Below are positions 1 to 10,158 of a DNA stretch of 64,000 nt, piece by piece; position 1 is the first letter of the stretch; each line of letters starts with the position of its first letter. This DNA is from Lentinus brumalis (Eukaryota; Basidiomycota; Agaricomycetes; Polyporales; Polyporaceae). The notes under the pieces are model-generated. The model saw nothing but the letters and a program-made list of their open reading frames with translations. It did not search any database and had not been told where the DNA came from. A program made the translations under genes and the position numbers. The DNA lies in the NCBI GenBank assembly GCA_001792895.1, contig MARA01000059.1:1-64000 (forward strand). Direction: 5' to 3'.

Positions 1-130
1 AACCTAACCCTAACCCTAACCCTAACCCTAACCCTAACCCTAACCCTAACCCTAACCCTAACCCTAACCCTAACCCTAACCCTAACCCTAACCCTAACCC
101 TAACCCTAACCCTAACCCTAACCTAACCTA
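1..130. repeat. Telomere repeat array, CCCTAA/TTAGGG
   Basis: About 21 head-to-tail CCCTAA units start at base 1, so this is the physical left end of a chromosome with the C-rich strand shown. The first and last units are shortened (AACCTA at the start, ACCTAACCTA at the end) and unique subtelomeric sequence begins near base 131. TTAGGG is the usual telomere repeat of basidiomycetes and vertebrates. Confidence 0.98.
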
Positions 131-841
131 AGTGCGCCAAACGGGGCTTGCAGACCTGTCCAGCGAGGCCTGCACATGCTCGCGCTTTTGCCGGTCTAGG
201 TGACCGGAGATGCAAGACATCGGAGACGAGGAGACGCGTCCAATGGCGCGTCCTCCTCGCCATTCTTCCATATTCGACCCTCCTGCATTGCCGCAGTGCA
301 AGAGTCAAGACCCGCGATGAGACGTGTCCAACTGCACATCTCGTCACTCCCTATCTCCGCTCCATCATCCCGCGCTGCTCGACGTGAGGAAGAGCAAGCC
401 GATGCGTCTTTGGATGTGTCTCCTGTCGCTCCAACCTCACTGGAGCGTGACGATCGGCAACGAGGTGCGTCCAATGGCGCGTCTCGTCGACCTCCATTTC
501 TGTGTCACGCTCCTGCGCTACAAGAGCGTGAAGCACCTCAATAAAACGCGTTTATTATGTTAGTCATTGCCACTCTCTTCTGCGCACGGCTATGCGAACT
601 TGAGTTCAGCACGGGAGGGCGAGGCAGCAAGAATGGCGACCAGCGAATGTGCCTCCTTCTCTCGGCGCCCTCTCCTCGTCACCCTACTCGTCAGTGCCTG
701 GCCCCCACCCACTACCACTGGGCTCCTTTTAGCTCCTGCCTGTCGCCAGTCTCTGGTACAGCCTCCGTTTGACGTCTCTGTTGGTCAATCACGAGGTTGC
801 ATCCCGGGATACATCCTCAATGTCAAGGATGATCTCCGGCA
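131..841. other. Subtelomeric spacer with a short internal repeat
   Basis: No supportable gene is seen here. Two related blocks (about 200-300 and 430-540) share the exact 17-mer GCGTCCAATGGCGCGTC at about 237 and 467, followed each time by a CTC-rich stretch, suggesting an old tandem duplication beside the telomere. The short open frames show no recognisable domain. Confidence 0.6.
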
Positions 842-1340
842 CTAACTCTGCTCCTTACGCAGGTACAGCGACCGTTTGCTAGTCATAGCGACACTGTTCC
901 ACCGTGTCGCAACGGCACGGACAACGCCGAGCGGCTTGATGTTATGCTTGCAGCACAAGTTGGTGAGCTCACGAAGCATGGGGCTATGGAAGATCCGTTT
1001 TGTGAGCAGATCACACTGTGAGTAATCCAGCGATGTAGTAGAACCGGCAGCGACAGACCTTTGTGAGAGTCCTCCGGGCGAAAATCTGCTGGTCTGCGGC
1101 GAGCTCGACCGGCGCGACGTTCGCTTCTACGATATCGTTCAGTTCGGCCTCGTCGTTGGCCTCGGCATCCATGTCGAGCTCGTTGCCGTCTTCAGGACCT
1201 TCGGAGGCCTCGAGGGACGTGTCCTTATTGGGGTCCTCGCCCTCCTCCCGGTCCGAATCACTCTCGTCACTGTCAGACTCAGTGGTATGTGAGGGAGTGG
1301 TTGTATTCTTGGACTTCGGCTTGACGAAGGGCAGATGACC
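842..1340 (-). pseudogene. hAT-like DNA transposase relic
   Basis: On the minus strand an acidic stretch (ESDSDESDSDREEGED, then DAEANDEAELNDIVEANV) is followed, after a probable intron of about 60 bp, by LRELTNLCCKHNIKPL and RAVATRWNSV before a stop at 842. The acidic linker followed by an R-A-V-x-T-R-W-N segment resembles fungal hAT transposases. The N-terminal zinc finger and C-terminal dimerisation region are not visible, and no inverted repeats or target duplication were found. I infer a decayed element; a host gene using the same fold is possible. Confidence 0.5.
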
Positions 1341-1790
1341 GCCTACGTAGCAAATAAGTAGAGGTCAGCATGCACCGGACGGAGCCCAGATATGGGTTTG
1401 TCACCCTCAACTCTGAAAGTGATGCAGTGCCTCTGCTGCACGTCGCGTCGCGGCCCCCACAGCTCTTCAAATTGTGACTAAAGTGCGAGGCTGAGTCGTC
1501 GAACGAGCGGGGAGACCAAAAATGAACGATCCTCGCTCCGGATGGTAGGCGACCTGTTCTTCCTGGAGGTAACCGTGAAAACCGTTAGAACAGATGTCAG
1601 ACAGTTGAGATAGTGTTGACGTATGAAGTCACTTCGACATGATAAGTAGTAGAACTCTAGGCAAGAAGGAAATGATACAGTACACCAAAGATATAGATAT
1701 ACAGAGCAGCCTCCCATACATTGGAGCCTCGGAGCCTAGTCGGGACTCGGCACATCCATAACAATCATGCACTGCGCTCTGCGGACCTAG
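1341..1790. other. Intergenic, nothing recognised
   Basis: About 450 bp with stop codons in all frames and no repeat or RNA structure that I can see. It is downstream of the WD40 gene (minus strand) and probably includes its 3' flank. Confidence 0.5.
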
Positions 1791-3030
1791 TTATTCTAGA
1801 CAAAGCGGCGCATCCCTCACGAACATTGACAACGCATGTACACAAACCCGTCCCGCCATATCCGCTGATACCAAAGTCTTCCCGTCCGGCGAGAACACAA
1901 GGCGCACCACCGTTATATCGTGGTCCACAAAGGTACACACGAGCGATCCGTCCCCGACGCTCCACAGGCGCACGGTGTCGTCTTCAGAGCTAATTGCGAC
2001 ATAGCGCTCGCAGGGAGAGAAACACGCAGCTGCGATCCGTCTTGTGTGGTCCTTGAGAGACACATGGAGAGAGAGCTTGACGTCCCTCAGACCACTTTGC
2101 GCGCCGAGTCCCATGTTCCCATCTCGCCGCAGCACCCATACGGTAGGTGAGCTTATATGATCCAAGTACGCGACTAGGAGGAAGGAGTGGCGTGGCGACA
2201 CGGATAAGCAGGTCACTGCGGCGGAGTCTGGGTATGACCCCCCGGGATGCAGTTTGAGGGTGCCGTGCGGTTCTGTCGTGGCTAGCGGGAATACGGATAT
2301 GTCGCACCAATGGAGGGTGCCATCACTGAAACCCACAACAAGCTGGTCATCGCCGACGAGGCTCACGCGACTTGACCGCCCGACGTACGGTTCCGTGCAC
2401 CGGTACGTCCAGTTGTGCACTTCATACGCGAGAGCGGAGTCGACCATGCGCCAGATCGTGTACATCATGACCGGTTCGGAGTACTGCATGCGTGCGACAG
2501 TTCTGCCGCTGGGCGATAGCTGGAGGAAACTGACAGACTCGGAGTCGTCCAGGACAACTTCTAGAGATGGAAAGGCGACGGGGCAACTGGCAGAGTGGAC
2601 GGGGTCCCCCGGTAGCTGAACGAAGGTCGGCTCATTTCCCGTGTATCCCAATACGGAGAGGATGACATGGTCGAGACCGTCGTTCCGCCATGCGCAGGAG
2701 AGCGCAGGCCCGCCAACTTGAATGGAGGTGACCAGGGAGCCATCAGCGACGCGATAGATGAGAAGATCGAAATTGTTGGCGGCGGCCAAGAACTCGCCGG
2801 TATCTGAGAAGGCGAGAGCTCTGATGTGTCTGTACTCGCCGGTATCCGAGGCAAGAGGGTTGATTCTGAGTTCTGGGCACTGTATCTCGACGAGAACCGT
2901 CTGTGAGAACGGCATCTCGCTCCATATAATGATGGTGTCATCCTCTGTGCTGGTCGCGATGTATCGGCCGTCTGGGGACGCGGCTGCATAGCTAGGACGT
3001 GCGTCGTGACCCAGGTGTCCCTGCCCATCG
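1791..3030 (-). CDS. WD40-repeat protein, 5' end unresolved
   Basis: A continuous minus-strand frame with WD40 blades: near the start GRYIATSTEDDTIIIW, then HIRALAFSDTGEFLAAAN, and near the end RYVAISSEDDTVRLWSVGDG and LVFSPDGKTLVSADMAGRV. The last blade is followed by a stop at 1791. WD40 propellers are scaffolds for protein complexes; no specific partner can be named. The frame opens upstream of its first in-frame ATG (2915) through a complete blade back to an acceptor site at about 3031, so the true first exon lies further upstream. The only coding sequence there is the F-box gene. A 62-bp GT-AG intron (about 3031-3092) would join the two in phase, giving an F-box/WD40 fusion; alternatively the gene has lost its start. 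Confidence 0.75.
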
Positions 3031-3070
3031 TCAGACTCTGGTGAACAGGTAAGCCAAAGAAGGGAACGGT

Positions 3071-4337
3071 TCAGGTCATTACATAAGTATCATACACACC
3101 TGATGAGCACTGTACTCGCAATAACTTGCGCTCGTGGAGACGTGGAAAGCAGCTGCATATCCACTTGGACCAGATTGCAAGTCTGTTTCGCTTAGCCTGT
3201 GGTATCTTGACGACTACGCGCGGTTTCCCAAGCCCAATGAGAGTATCCTCCAGTAGCTGACACTTCTGCACTGCGGTGGGGTCCTTCCATACCTGCGCGA
3301 GATGTCCGACTCCCCCAGTCAGACCACACGTGAAGGTCATCGTCAAGTCACGGAGTGTGCTTGGTGGTGACGAGTTGAGTGTGTGAATGATCCTGCTGAA
3401 TACCTCCGGGGTCAGGGAAGACTGGTATTGGTCGATGTCAACCTCTAGGGATCGCAGGCACTTGAACTCGGACAAGTCAAGAGCGAGACCCCCGTCTATG
3501 TAAGCCCACCAACGGTCAACGACGGCCTAAAACTCGCGATAGCGTCCGTGAAAGCATACCTGGAGACCTCATGGCGCCGTCCAAGCCGTACCGCAGGAAC
3601 TGCAACGCCGAAGTAGACATCTGGGTGATGAGGTGGCGGGCACGGACGTCTGACAATTCTATCTAATCGAAACGGTCAGTTGTATACCACACCCAGACAT
3701 CAGAGCCGCGACGCACCGTCACATCAGACAAACATTTGCACTTGTTGCGGAAACGCGTCATGCCAGTGACAGCTTCGCCGGTGTTTGTGCCATTGTAGTA
3801 ATCGTCCTTGAAGCGCAGCTGCGAGCAGTCGAGACGTCGCAGTCGCGGCAAGGCGATCAAGAGCCGCGCGAGCTCTGCAGGCGTGCGGAAACTCAGCACT
3901 TGTAGTGTCAGCTCCTCGACGTGGAGGCATGTTTTGATATGGATGAGTGTGGTGGCATGGAAAGAGATGGCCCTGACCGTGAGCGTGTAGTATGCACCCC
4001 GAATACCATAGCTTCGCAACTTTGGAAGCTGCGATAGCAAGGCGACCGGGATAGTCTCCATGAGCGAAAGGGCCTCTTCATTTTCCTCGGGCGAGACGGA
4101 GAGGTTTCGAACCAGAGTAGCCATACGAGGGTTGAAGCTGAAGTAGTCGCAGATGGAGTAGAGGTCTTCTCTCGACCGTACACGTATGGATGCGACGAGA
4201 TGATAGCGAGCGCGGGGAACCCATCCGTGACAGGTCAAGGCGCAGCTGCGGAGCGACTCGACGTCCCTGCTGAGCTGGTCAATGACGTTCTCCTCGACTT
4301 CGAGCGGGACGTTCGGCAGCTCTGTGAGGGTCGGCAT
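3071..4337 (-). CDS. F-box/LRR-like protein
   Basis: Starts at the ATG at 4337, giving MPTLTELPNVPLEVEENVI with an F-box-like helix pair (L-P-x-V-P-L-E-V, then C-A-L-T-C-H-G-W) in the first 50 residues and leucine-rich irregular repeats behind it. Three exons fit in phase: 4337-3717, 3662-3560 and 3495-3071, with introns of 54 and 64 bp; the product is about 382 aa. F-box proteins recruit substrates to SCF ubiquitin ligases, and this lineage-expanded fungal class is mostly uncharacterised. The ending DTYVMT may be the true C-terminus, or the last exon may instead splice into the WD40 frame downstream. The substrate is unknown. Confidence 0.8.
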
Positions 4338-5859
4338 TGTGGGAGGAGGATAGTGCGAACGGACACCATGGGGCGCGGCGACATTGACCCTGGGGCCTGC
4401 TGTGCTTGTCATACACGGTTTCCGCATGCACGAGGCGTGTCTGACCTGTCCATGCATCAGCAGCTCTGCCTGTTCCCTTCTCCATGTCGCCGGGCGCGTT
4501 AGTTCATCTGAGCTTATCCTATGAGCATGATTGGCTCGACTGCTTGACCGTGCCCGAAACGGAGCGGAATTGCCGCATGGACGCTGGTACAAGTTGACGC
4601 TGCAGATCGGGCATTGTCGTGTAAGACGCCTAGCCCGGAGCATGCGCGCAAACAAAGGGCAACTGCTCAGACACTGGCTGTACCCCCCCCCCGGATGTAC
4701 ATTGACGCTTCTGTGGCAACGGCAATGTGCACCAGGTGCTTCGTCCAGACTGGACGACGGTCGCGCTCAGTCACTGTTGCTGCGTGCGACTCGAACAGGA
4801 CATGCACGTACCCCGGAACATTCTCCCGGTCCGTCTCCGCGTCTTATCCGGAGAAGAGCTGGGACGATCGCGAGGCCAGAGATTCTGCCTGCTGAAGCTC
4901 GCCTTGAGCGTGAAGGAACGGGCAGTGCGGGTGCGAGGATGACGAAGGAAGAAGGGGCGATGACGGGGTACTTATGCGGCCTGCGTGAACTCGATCTCAC
5001 GACTGCTTGCGTCCGAGACCGAGCTGTTGTGTCTGAGCGGCTCGACCGCTGGACGCAAAGGGAATGAGACGTGCAGCGGACAGCGGGGAACGGATGGCAT
5101 AGGAACTTGGAAGCAGGTCGCTCAGCACGGCATGGGGATCATACGGCATTAAAGTGCGGCGGACGCTGGAGCAGGCCAACTGAGAATGTACTAGATTACA
5201 GAGCCAGGTGTCGCAGCTGCAGGTTGTCCGAGCAGAGGAGTCCGCCTGGCCAGTACTTGTGTGCGCGCGGGAGACCAAGATGGTGAGTCGAGGCATGCTG
5301 CAGCGCACGGAGTCCCGTAGCTTACGTCGCTCGAGAGGCGTGCGGAATGCCAGTGGGGGCGACACGAGGCAAGCAGGGACTCTAGGCTGGTGCGAGGCAG
5401 GGCACGTTAGGCATGATCAGACGGAGGGATTGCGAACTGACCGGATGGAACGAGTACGCATGGGAGTATCGCATTCGGTAGGAGACCTATTGGAGACCTA
5501 TTAACAACCAGCGTCATGTCCAGTGGCTAGAAATGGTGTCGGAGGGACAGAGTAAGTAGACGGGCATAGGATCGCAGCGGCTTATAATAAGTAGGACGCT
5601 TGGATGGCCTGTGCGGGCATACCGCGTCGAGGACGCAGTCGGAGAAGGCGGGTCTCGCACACGACACTGGGTGTGAGTCGTACGGTGAGCTCGACGGCCG
5701 CTGCAGTCTCCTTCGTGTTCGCCGTGCGCGCCGCGTCGGTCAATATTGTCGGGCGAGGGCGGGACGCGGTTTAGGAGACGCCGGCAGGCAGTAGCGTTTT
5801 GACGTCGGCACGCGCCCTCGTCGTCGCCGCTGCTCTGATTCACTCAGTCACTGCCCACG
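4338..5859. other. Intergenic, no gene supported
   Basis: About 1.5 kb with only overlapping short GC-driven frames that show no domain or codon pattern. A run of C (about 4685-4692) and general GC richness are the only visible features. Part of it is the 5' flank of the F-box gene. Confidence 0.5.
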
Positions 5860-5998
5860 ATGTCCTTCCTGTCGACTGTCGCTCGCTCTGCCACCCGCGC
5901 ACCCCGCCCCGCCGCCCGTGTCCCCGCTGCGTCGCTCTCGCTGGCGGCCGCCGCCTCGCGGGGTGCACACGCTCCCAAAGCTCGACTACGCCTATGAC
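5860..5998 (+). pseudogene. Orphan first exon of mitochondrial Mn-superoxide dismutase
   Basis: From the ATG at 5860 the frame gives MSFLSTVARSATRA and an Arg/Ala-rich presequence typical of mitochondrial import. A one-base frame change near 5960 leads to HTLPKLDYAYD, the N-terminal signature of mature Mn/Fe superoxide dismutase, followed directly by a GTGCGT splice donor. None of the later SOD blocks (the His-rich helices and the metal-binding DVWEHAY region) was found downstream. It looks like one duplicated exon left in the subtelomere; the functional gene should be elsewhere. Confidence 0.75.
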
Positions 5999-7008
5999 GT
6001 GCGTCTCACCACCACGACCGTACCGACCTCCCCCGCCAGCCTCTCTCTGCTGCATGCGCCGCTGTCCTTCTCTCTGTACGCTGACTCGAGCTTCTGTTAT
6101 TCCGCATGCACGCTCACCGTATGCCGCGCGGAACTGTACCGCGCAGTGAGAAGACACAATCGAGATCGGCACGTAGAGGGCAGCAAGACTCACATCATAC
6201 TCGCTCGCAGCCAGGCTGCCGGACACCGCAAGGATAGTGGAGACATTGCGCTTTTGAGAGGTGGCCGCGGTGCTCGCACCGCGCAGGTACTTACGTCCCT
6301 TGATCGCGTCTGACCGTGCTCGCTGGCAGGCGTCGTCGCACGCAGGGCCAGCGTGCGCCCGCGATGCACGGCTTCGCACCACGTGCAAGATGCTACATGT
6401 GTGCAGACCGTCAGCCCACGCCGTCGCTGTTGCAGCAGGCACGTACCTCTCCACCGCGGTCGTGAAACGTGCGTTGTGCGCCCGGCTGGAAGACAGCGGT
6501 GCGTCCGATTTCACGCGATCGCAGACGTCTTGTGCATCGCGAGCTAACAGCAGTAAGTAGTTAGCGCTACGCAGGGCGTATAGGGTAGAATGAATTAGTA
6601 TGCACCGGGAGCCGTGGCCAGCGCCGACGTCGTCTTCGCGGCTGGGGAGGCGAGAGAGGCGTCTGCGACGACTCAGATGCAGAGCGCAAGACTCGCGGTT
6701 CGCATATGACGATGCGGTCCCGAGTCGAGGAGCGTCCGAGCCAGCATGCGCATCCCGACTCGCGCATGGCCGGCAGAGGTGAAGTCGACGCGCGTGCGTC
6801 CCTCCGAGACGAGGCAAGAGATGACGAGCCTCGATTGTCCGGGAGACGTCGCCGGACGTCAGGCTGGTTCTGGAGAGCGTCGTGGTCCGCACGACGGGCA
6901 GACACACGTAGAGGCTGGAGCACGTACCTGTAGCCGCAGCGGCGATGCGTGGCAGTCGCCCAGATGCAGACGCGTGAGCCGTGGCGTAGGTCTTCGTAGC
7001 TCATGCAC
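5999..7008. other. GC-rich region with a long minus-strand open frame, identity unknown
   Basis: The minus strand is open for about 1 kb (5840-6907) but overlaps the SOD exon relic on the other strand and shows Arg/Ser/Ala-biased composition expected from GC-rich noncoding DNA. Between 6240 and 6560 several donor-like (GTACGT) and acceptor-like sites suggest a decayed intron-containing gene on the minus strand. I cannot assign a family. Confidence 0.3.
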
Positions 7009-7563
7009 AGGTCAGTACTCAAAGCGGCGCAGGTAGGCTCGAGCTCGGCGACGTACGCGCGTTTGCCCCAGCCATCGCTCGACTCACTACCAGCAGTCTC
7101 GGACCCGGGCACGCCCCACCGGCACTTGAAGGAAATCGCGCGCACTAGAAGTGAGTACGCAAAGGTTAGCACTCACAGCGGAGCGTATAGGTCTCGGATT
7201 GAGGACATACATGTGCAGGAAATCGAAGAGCGGAGCGGCCGTTCTACCGGAGCTGTCGCTCGACTCCCTGCCGGAAGACGAACTGGGCTCCCTTCCGCGG
7301 CACCTGGCGGTCGTACCAGCTAGAAGGTGAGTTCTGGCAGTCGCCCGGTCGAGACGCAGGCGCCGCGGGCGTAGGTATTCATATATAGCTGATGGACGTG
7401 GATAGTACTCACAGCGGCGTAGATAGGTTCGAGCTTGAGGACGTACACGCACAGCAGATTGGAGAGCAGAGCGGCTGCCTTGTTGGAGGCGTCGCTCGAC
7501 TCCCTGCCGGGAGTCGACCGGTGCACGCTCTCTCGGCACTTGGAGGCCGTCGTACGAGCTAGA
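7009..7563. repeat. Three tandem exon-like repeats of about 150-200 bp
   Basis: Copies lie at about 7009-7155, 7166-7325 and 7400-7563. Each carries a GTACTCA(C/A)AGCGG...GTA(T/G)AG(G/A) block, then a CGCTCGACTC block, then GGCACTTGGAGG-like and GTCGTAC(G/C)AGCTAGA blocks. On the minus strand each reads as a related peptide (GRESSDASNKAAALLSN, YVLKLEPIYAAVST in the 7400-7563 copy) ending at a GTGAGTAC-type splice donor, which is mutated to TTGAGT in the 7009 copy. This suggests duplicated exons of an unidentified minus-strand gene. Confidence 0.5.
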
Positions 7564-8694
7564 GCCTACAGGGAGGACGCTCCGGACAGCGCGAACGACG
7601 CTCGGGGTCCTGCGCTTCTGTAGCCGGGTCGAAGCGCAGGTCTGACAGGATTTGAGGTGGTCCTTGAGTTATTGCATGTGTGCGTGTGCTTCCGGGAGTC
7701 GCGGGCTGTGCAGCAGCCGGTAGACGTTGAGGGCTCCCAAGTACGGCGTGGGTTTGAGCCATCGAGATGAGGCAACTGAGTTCTAGCGCAAGAGCAGAGT
7801 GCGCGGCGACGACACGAGTCGCCGGAGGGAGAGTGTGGACGTGGGCGGAGCGACTAAGGAGAAGTGCGAGGTGCTGTTCCGAACGCATGCAGCACCAGAG
7901 GCAGAGGAAACCAGCCGGCAGGCTATGCGTGCATGTAGCTCCGCGGAGGAGTCAAGGAGACTCGGATGTCGCACGCAGCCCGCGGGTTTGGAACTTGCCA
8001 ATTCACTTGTATGCGTCAGCAACAAGTCCTGTATGTCCGAAATCGAGAATGAAGACTCACTCGGAATGCGTTTGACTTCTGACGATGGCAGAAGACAGTC
8101 GAGGACCAGCACATATGTGACGTATTCGCGGGCGAATCGTCACGGTACCATACGAGATCCGTTCAGCCGCAGGACGCTCCTACGTCGTATGCAGACGTCT
8201 CCGAGCCAACAGCAGCGCTCCAACTCGGCGACCGGCAGCTTGAGAACAAAGCAAGAAGTAAAGTAGGGTGTCTGACCTGCCTGTACACACGAACCCCTCG
8301 CTCCGACCGTCTGACGTCCGCTGGTGTTGGAAGAGCGCGCTGGGAAAGCAGCGAGAAGACGCGTCGCGGTCGCCACTTACTCCGAGTCCTGGGCTGAGCA
8401 GCTAGCTCGTGTATCGCAGGCGCGTGCGGTTGCGCATCCCCCGGGCTAAGCAGCTGGGAGCGCAAGCCCTATGTGTCCTGCGATGCGTGACGGCTCGGAG
8501 GGATGGGAAGCCTCAATACTCCGGGAGACGCAGTCAATACCAGTAATGAGGTCTGAGAAATGGCGAGGATATGCTCCTGTATATGCGAGCGTCGGCCGGG
8601 GAGAGGCACATCCACTGCCAGTGCGATGGGCACTGTCCGGGCACGCTGGAGCGAGGACAAGTGGAAGTGTGACATGGAGTTGGAGGACCGGGAG
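7564..8694. other. Intergenic, no gene supported
   Basis: About 1.1 kb without a convincing coding frame or repeat. It may contain further decayed exons of the gene suggested by the tandem repeats to the left. Confidence 0.4.
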
Positions 8695-9330
8695 TCAAGC
8701 GGTTGAACTTGGGCAGCACCCCAGCGCCGACGACGCAGTAGGACGAGATGCGGAGAGTGTGGTGGCCGCGTGCGCGGGTGCAGATGGTGTTGCAGTTCCC
8801 GATCGTCGGAGACTCGACGCCTGTATGCGCAGAGGGGTCAGCGACGTGACAGCCGAGCGAAGACACAGATCCCTGTTGGGCGAGAGCGAGGTAGACGTGC
8901 ATATATGCGCACTTCAGTGAGGCCGGGCGGGCCAGAGTGCCAGAGCGAGGACTCGGGAAGACAGAGACGGATGCGCGGGAGTCGGTGACTTCGCAGTCTC
9001 GACCAGCAGGAGCCGAGCGAAGACAAAGAACGTTGCTGGGCGAGAGCGAGCCAGGCATGCATATATGCGCACTTATAGGTGAATAGCGGGCCAGAGTGCC
9101 GGAGCGAGGAATGCAGCGGGGACCTATGACGACACAGGTGGAGTGGAGGTCGATATGTCCGCCGTGTTCTGAGGTGGGAGAGAGGAGAGAAAACGTACGG
9201 CATAACCTTGAGCTCAACATCCTGGTACACGACGGCCTTCGAGTGGATCGTGAACTTGTCGCGTCTGCAGGTGGGTCAGCGAGCGTGCGAGCGTGTGGTT
9301 GCGGGCTTATTCACATGGGCGGCATCGGGG
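8695..9330 (-). pseudogene. Truncated copy of the dynactin subunit 6 gene
   Basis: Minus-strand pieces match the intact gene at 15897-17766: the mini-exon ATGCCGCCCAT (about 9327-9317), exon 2 ([16 protein letters not shown], about 9257-9203) and a C-terminal piece ([16 protein letters not shown] and [11 protein letters not shown], about 8825-8700). The hexapeptide exons between are deleted, and the C-terminal piece jumps from GAGVL straight to PKFNRL. The intervening sequence holds two copies of an intron-derived unit (8881-8965 and 9040-9118, each with GAGAGCGAG and CATATATGCGCAC). It cannot encode a working left-handed beta helix. Confidence 0.85.
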
Positions 9331-9499
9331 TTCGAGCTGAGGATCTATTATGAGCGGCGAGGAGCCTCGTGGCAAGCGCGATGTCCGCGGCGCCTATGTC
9401 CCTGCTCTTCACCCGATACCCATACCGCCTTCACCAGGGCCTCCGCCCGCCCTCTTCCCTTCTCGTCTCCCTCCGTCTCTCTCTCTGCGACTTTAGGCG

Positions 9500-9580
9500 A
9501 TGGCTCCGACGGCGACTCCGCCCGGGCTGACCGAGGCGACGCGCAACTCCACGACACACTGGCAGCACGACCCTCAGTCT
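9500..9580 (+). pseudogene. Copy of the BTB-CAP-Gly gene's first exon
   Basis: MAPTATPPGLTEATRNSTTH followed by WQHD is identical to the start of the protein encoded from 17951, and the 150 bp upstream (the CTCTTCACCCGATACCCATA tract) is also shared. Similarity stops soon after. With the dynactin relic it forms a deleted copy of the 16-18 kb divergent locus in the same orientation. Confidence 0.85.
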
Positions 9581-9786
9581 ACCGTCCCGCCCGTTACGCA
9601 GTCACATTGCGGCGTCGGACATCTGCTGCAACCTCCTGCTGCGAATACGGCGACTCGTTATGTCCAACGGAAGGCTATCGCGGTGCAGGGCAGCAGGACG
9701 GTATCGAGGGCGGAGGACGGAAGCTGGCGTTGAGTTAGGGTTGTATGTATGAGTTGCGAACCCGGGTAGTATACTTCCACCATCTC

Positions 9787-10092
9787 TTAGGCGCTGTTCT
9801 GTCCCTCCACCGCGTCGACAACGGTGAGCACTCCTTTCCCACGGCTGCCCCCGAAGGCCACACTGACCACCGACACCGACCCTTCAGAGGCATCATTTCG
9901 CGTCGCTGACCCGACATCCATGTCCATGGTCAGGCTCATGCCAAGTGGCAAGTACTTAGCAGAAAGTATACGGCCGTTGTGACTTGTCTCTAATCGCCAC
10001 AGGTTCCCGCCTTCGGAAGTGCGCAAGTACTCAATATTCAAGATATCAGCTAGACTGGTCGCCGTCACAGCTGATTTTGGAACTCTGTACAC
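9787..10092 (-). CDS. Small hypothetical protein, about 101 aa
   Basis: An open minus-strand frame of 101 codons (TSLADILNIEYLRTSEG, ILSAKYLPLGMSLTMDMDVG). No signal peptide, membrane segment or known motif is seen. The first codon is not a confirmed ATG and the 5' end may be missing. It lies 67 bp downstream of the berberine-bridge-like oxidase on the same strand, so it could be a relic of a neighbour or an alternative 3' exon. Confidence 0.3.
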   Translation of the reverse strand: MYRVPKSAVTATSLADILNIEYLRTSEGGNLWRLETSHNGRILSAKYLPLGMSLTMDMDVGSATRNDASEGSVSVVSVAFGGSRGKGVLTVVDAVEGQNSA

Positions 10093-10158
10093 TTATTACA
10101 ACTATATATGTACATGTACTTACACACTCGCGCGTCGTGCGTGAGTCCAATCGCAGAA

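Noticed and set aside
5840..6907. 355-codon minus-strand frame as a real gene
   Set aside because: Arg/Ser/His-rich composition, opposite the SOD exon relic, no domain; reported only as an unknown region.
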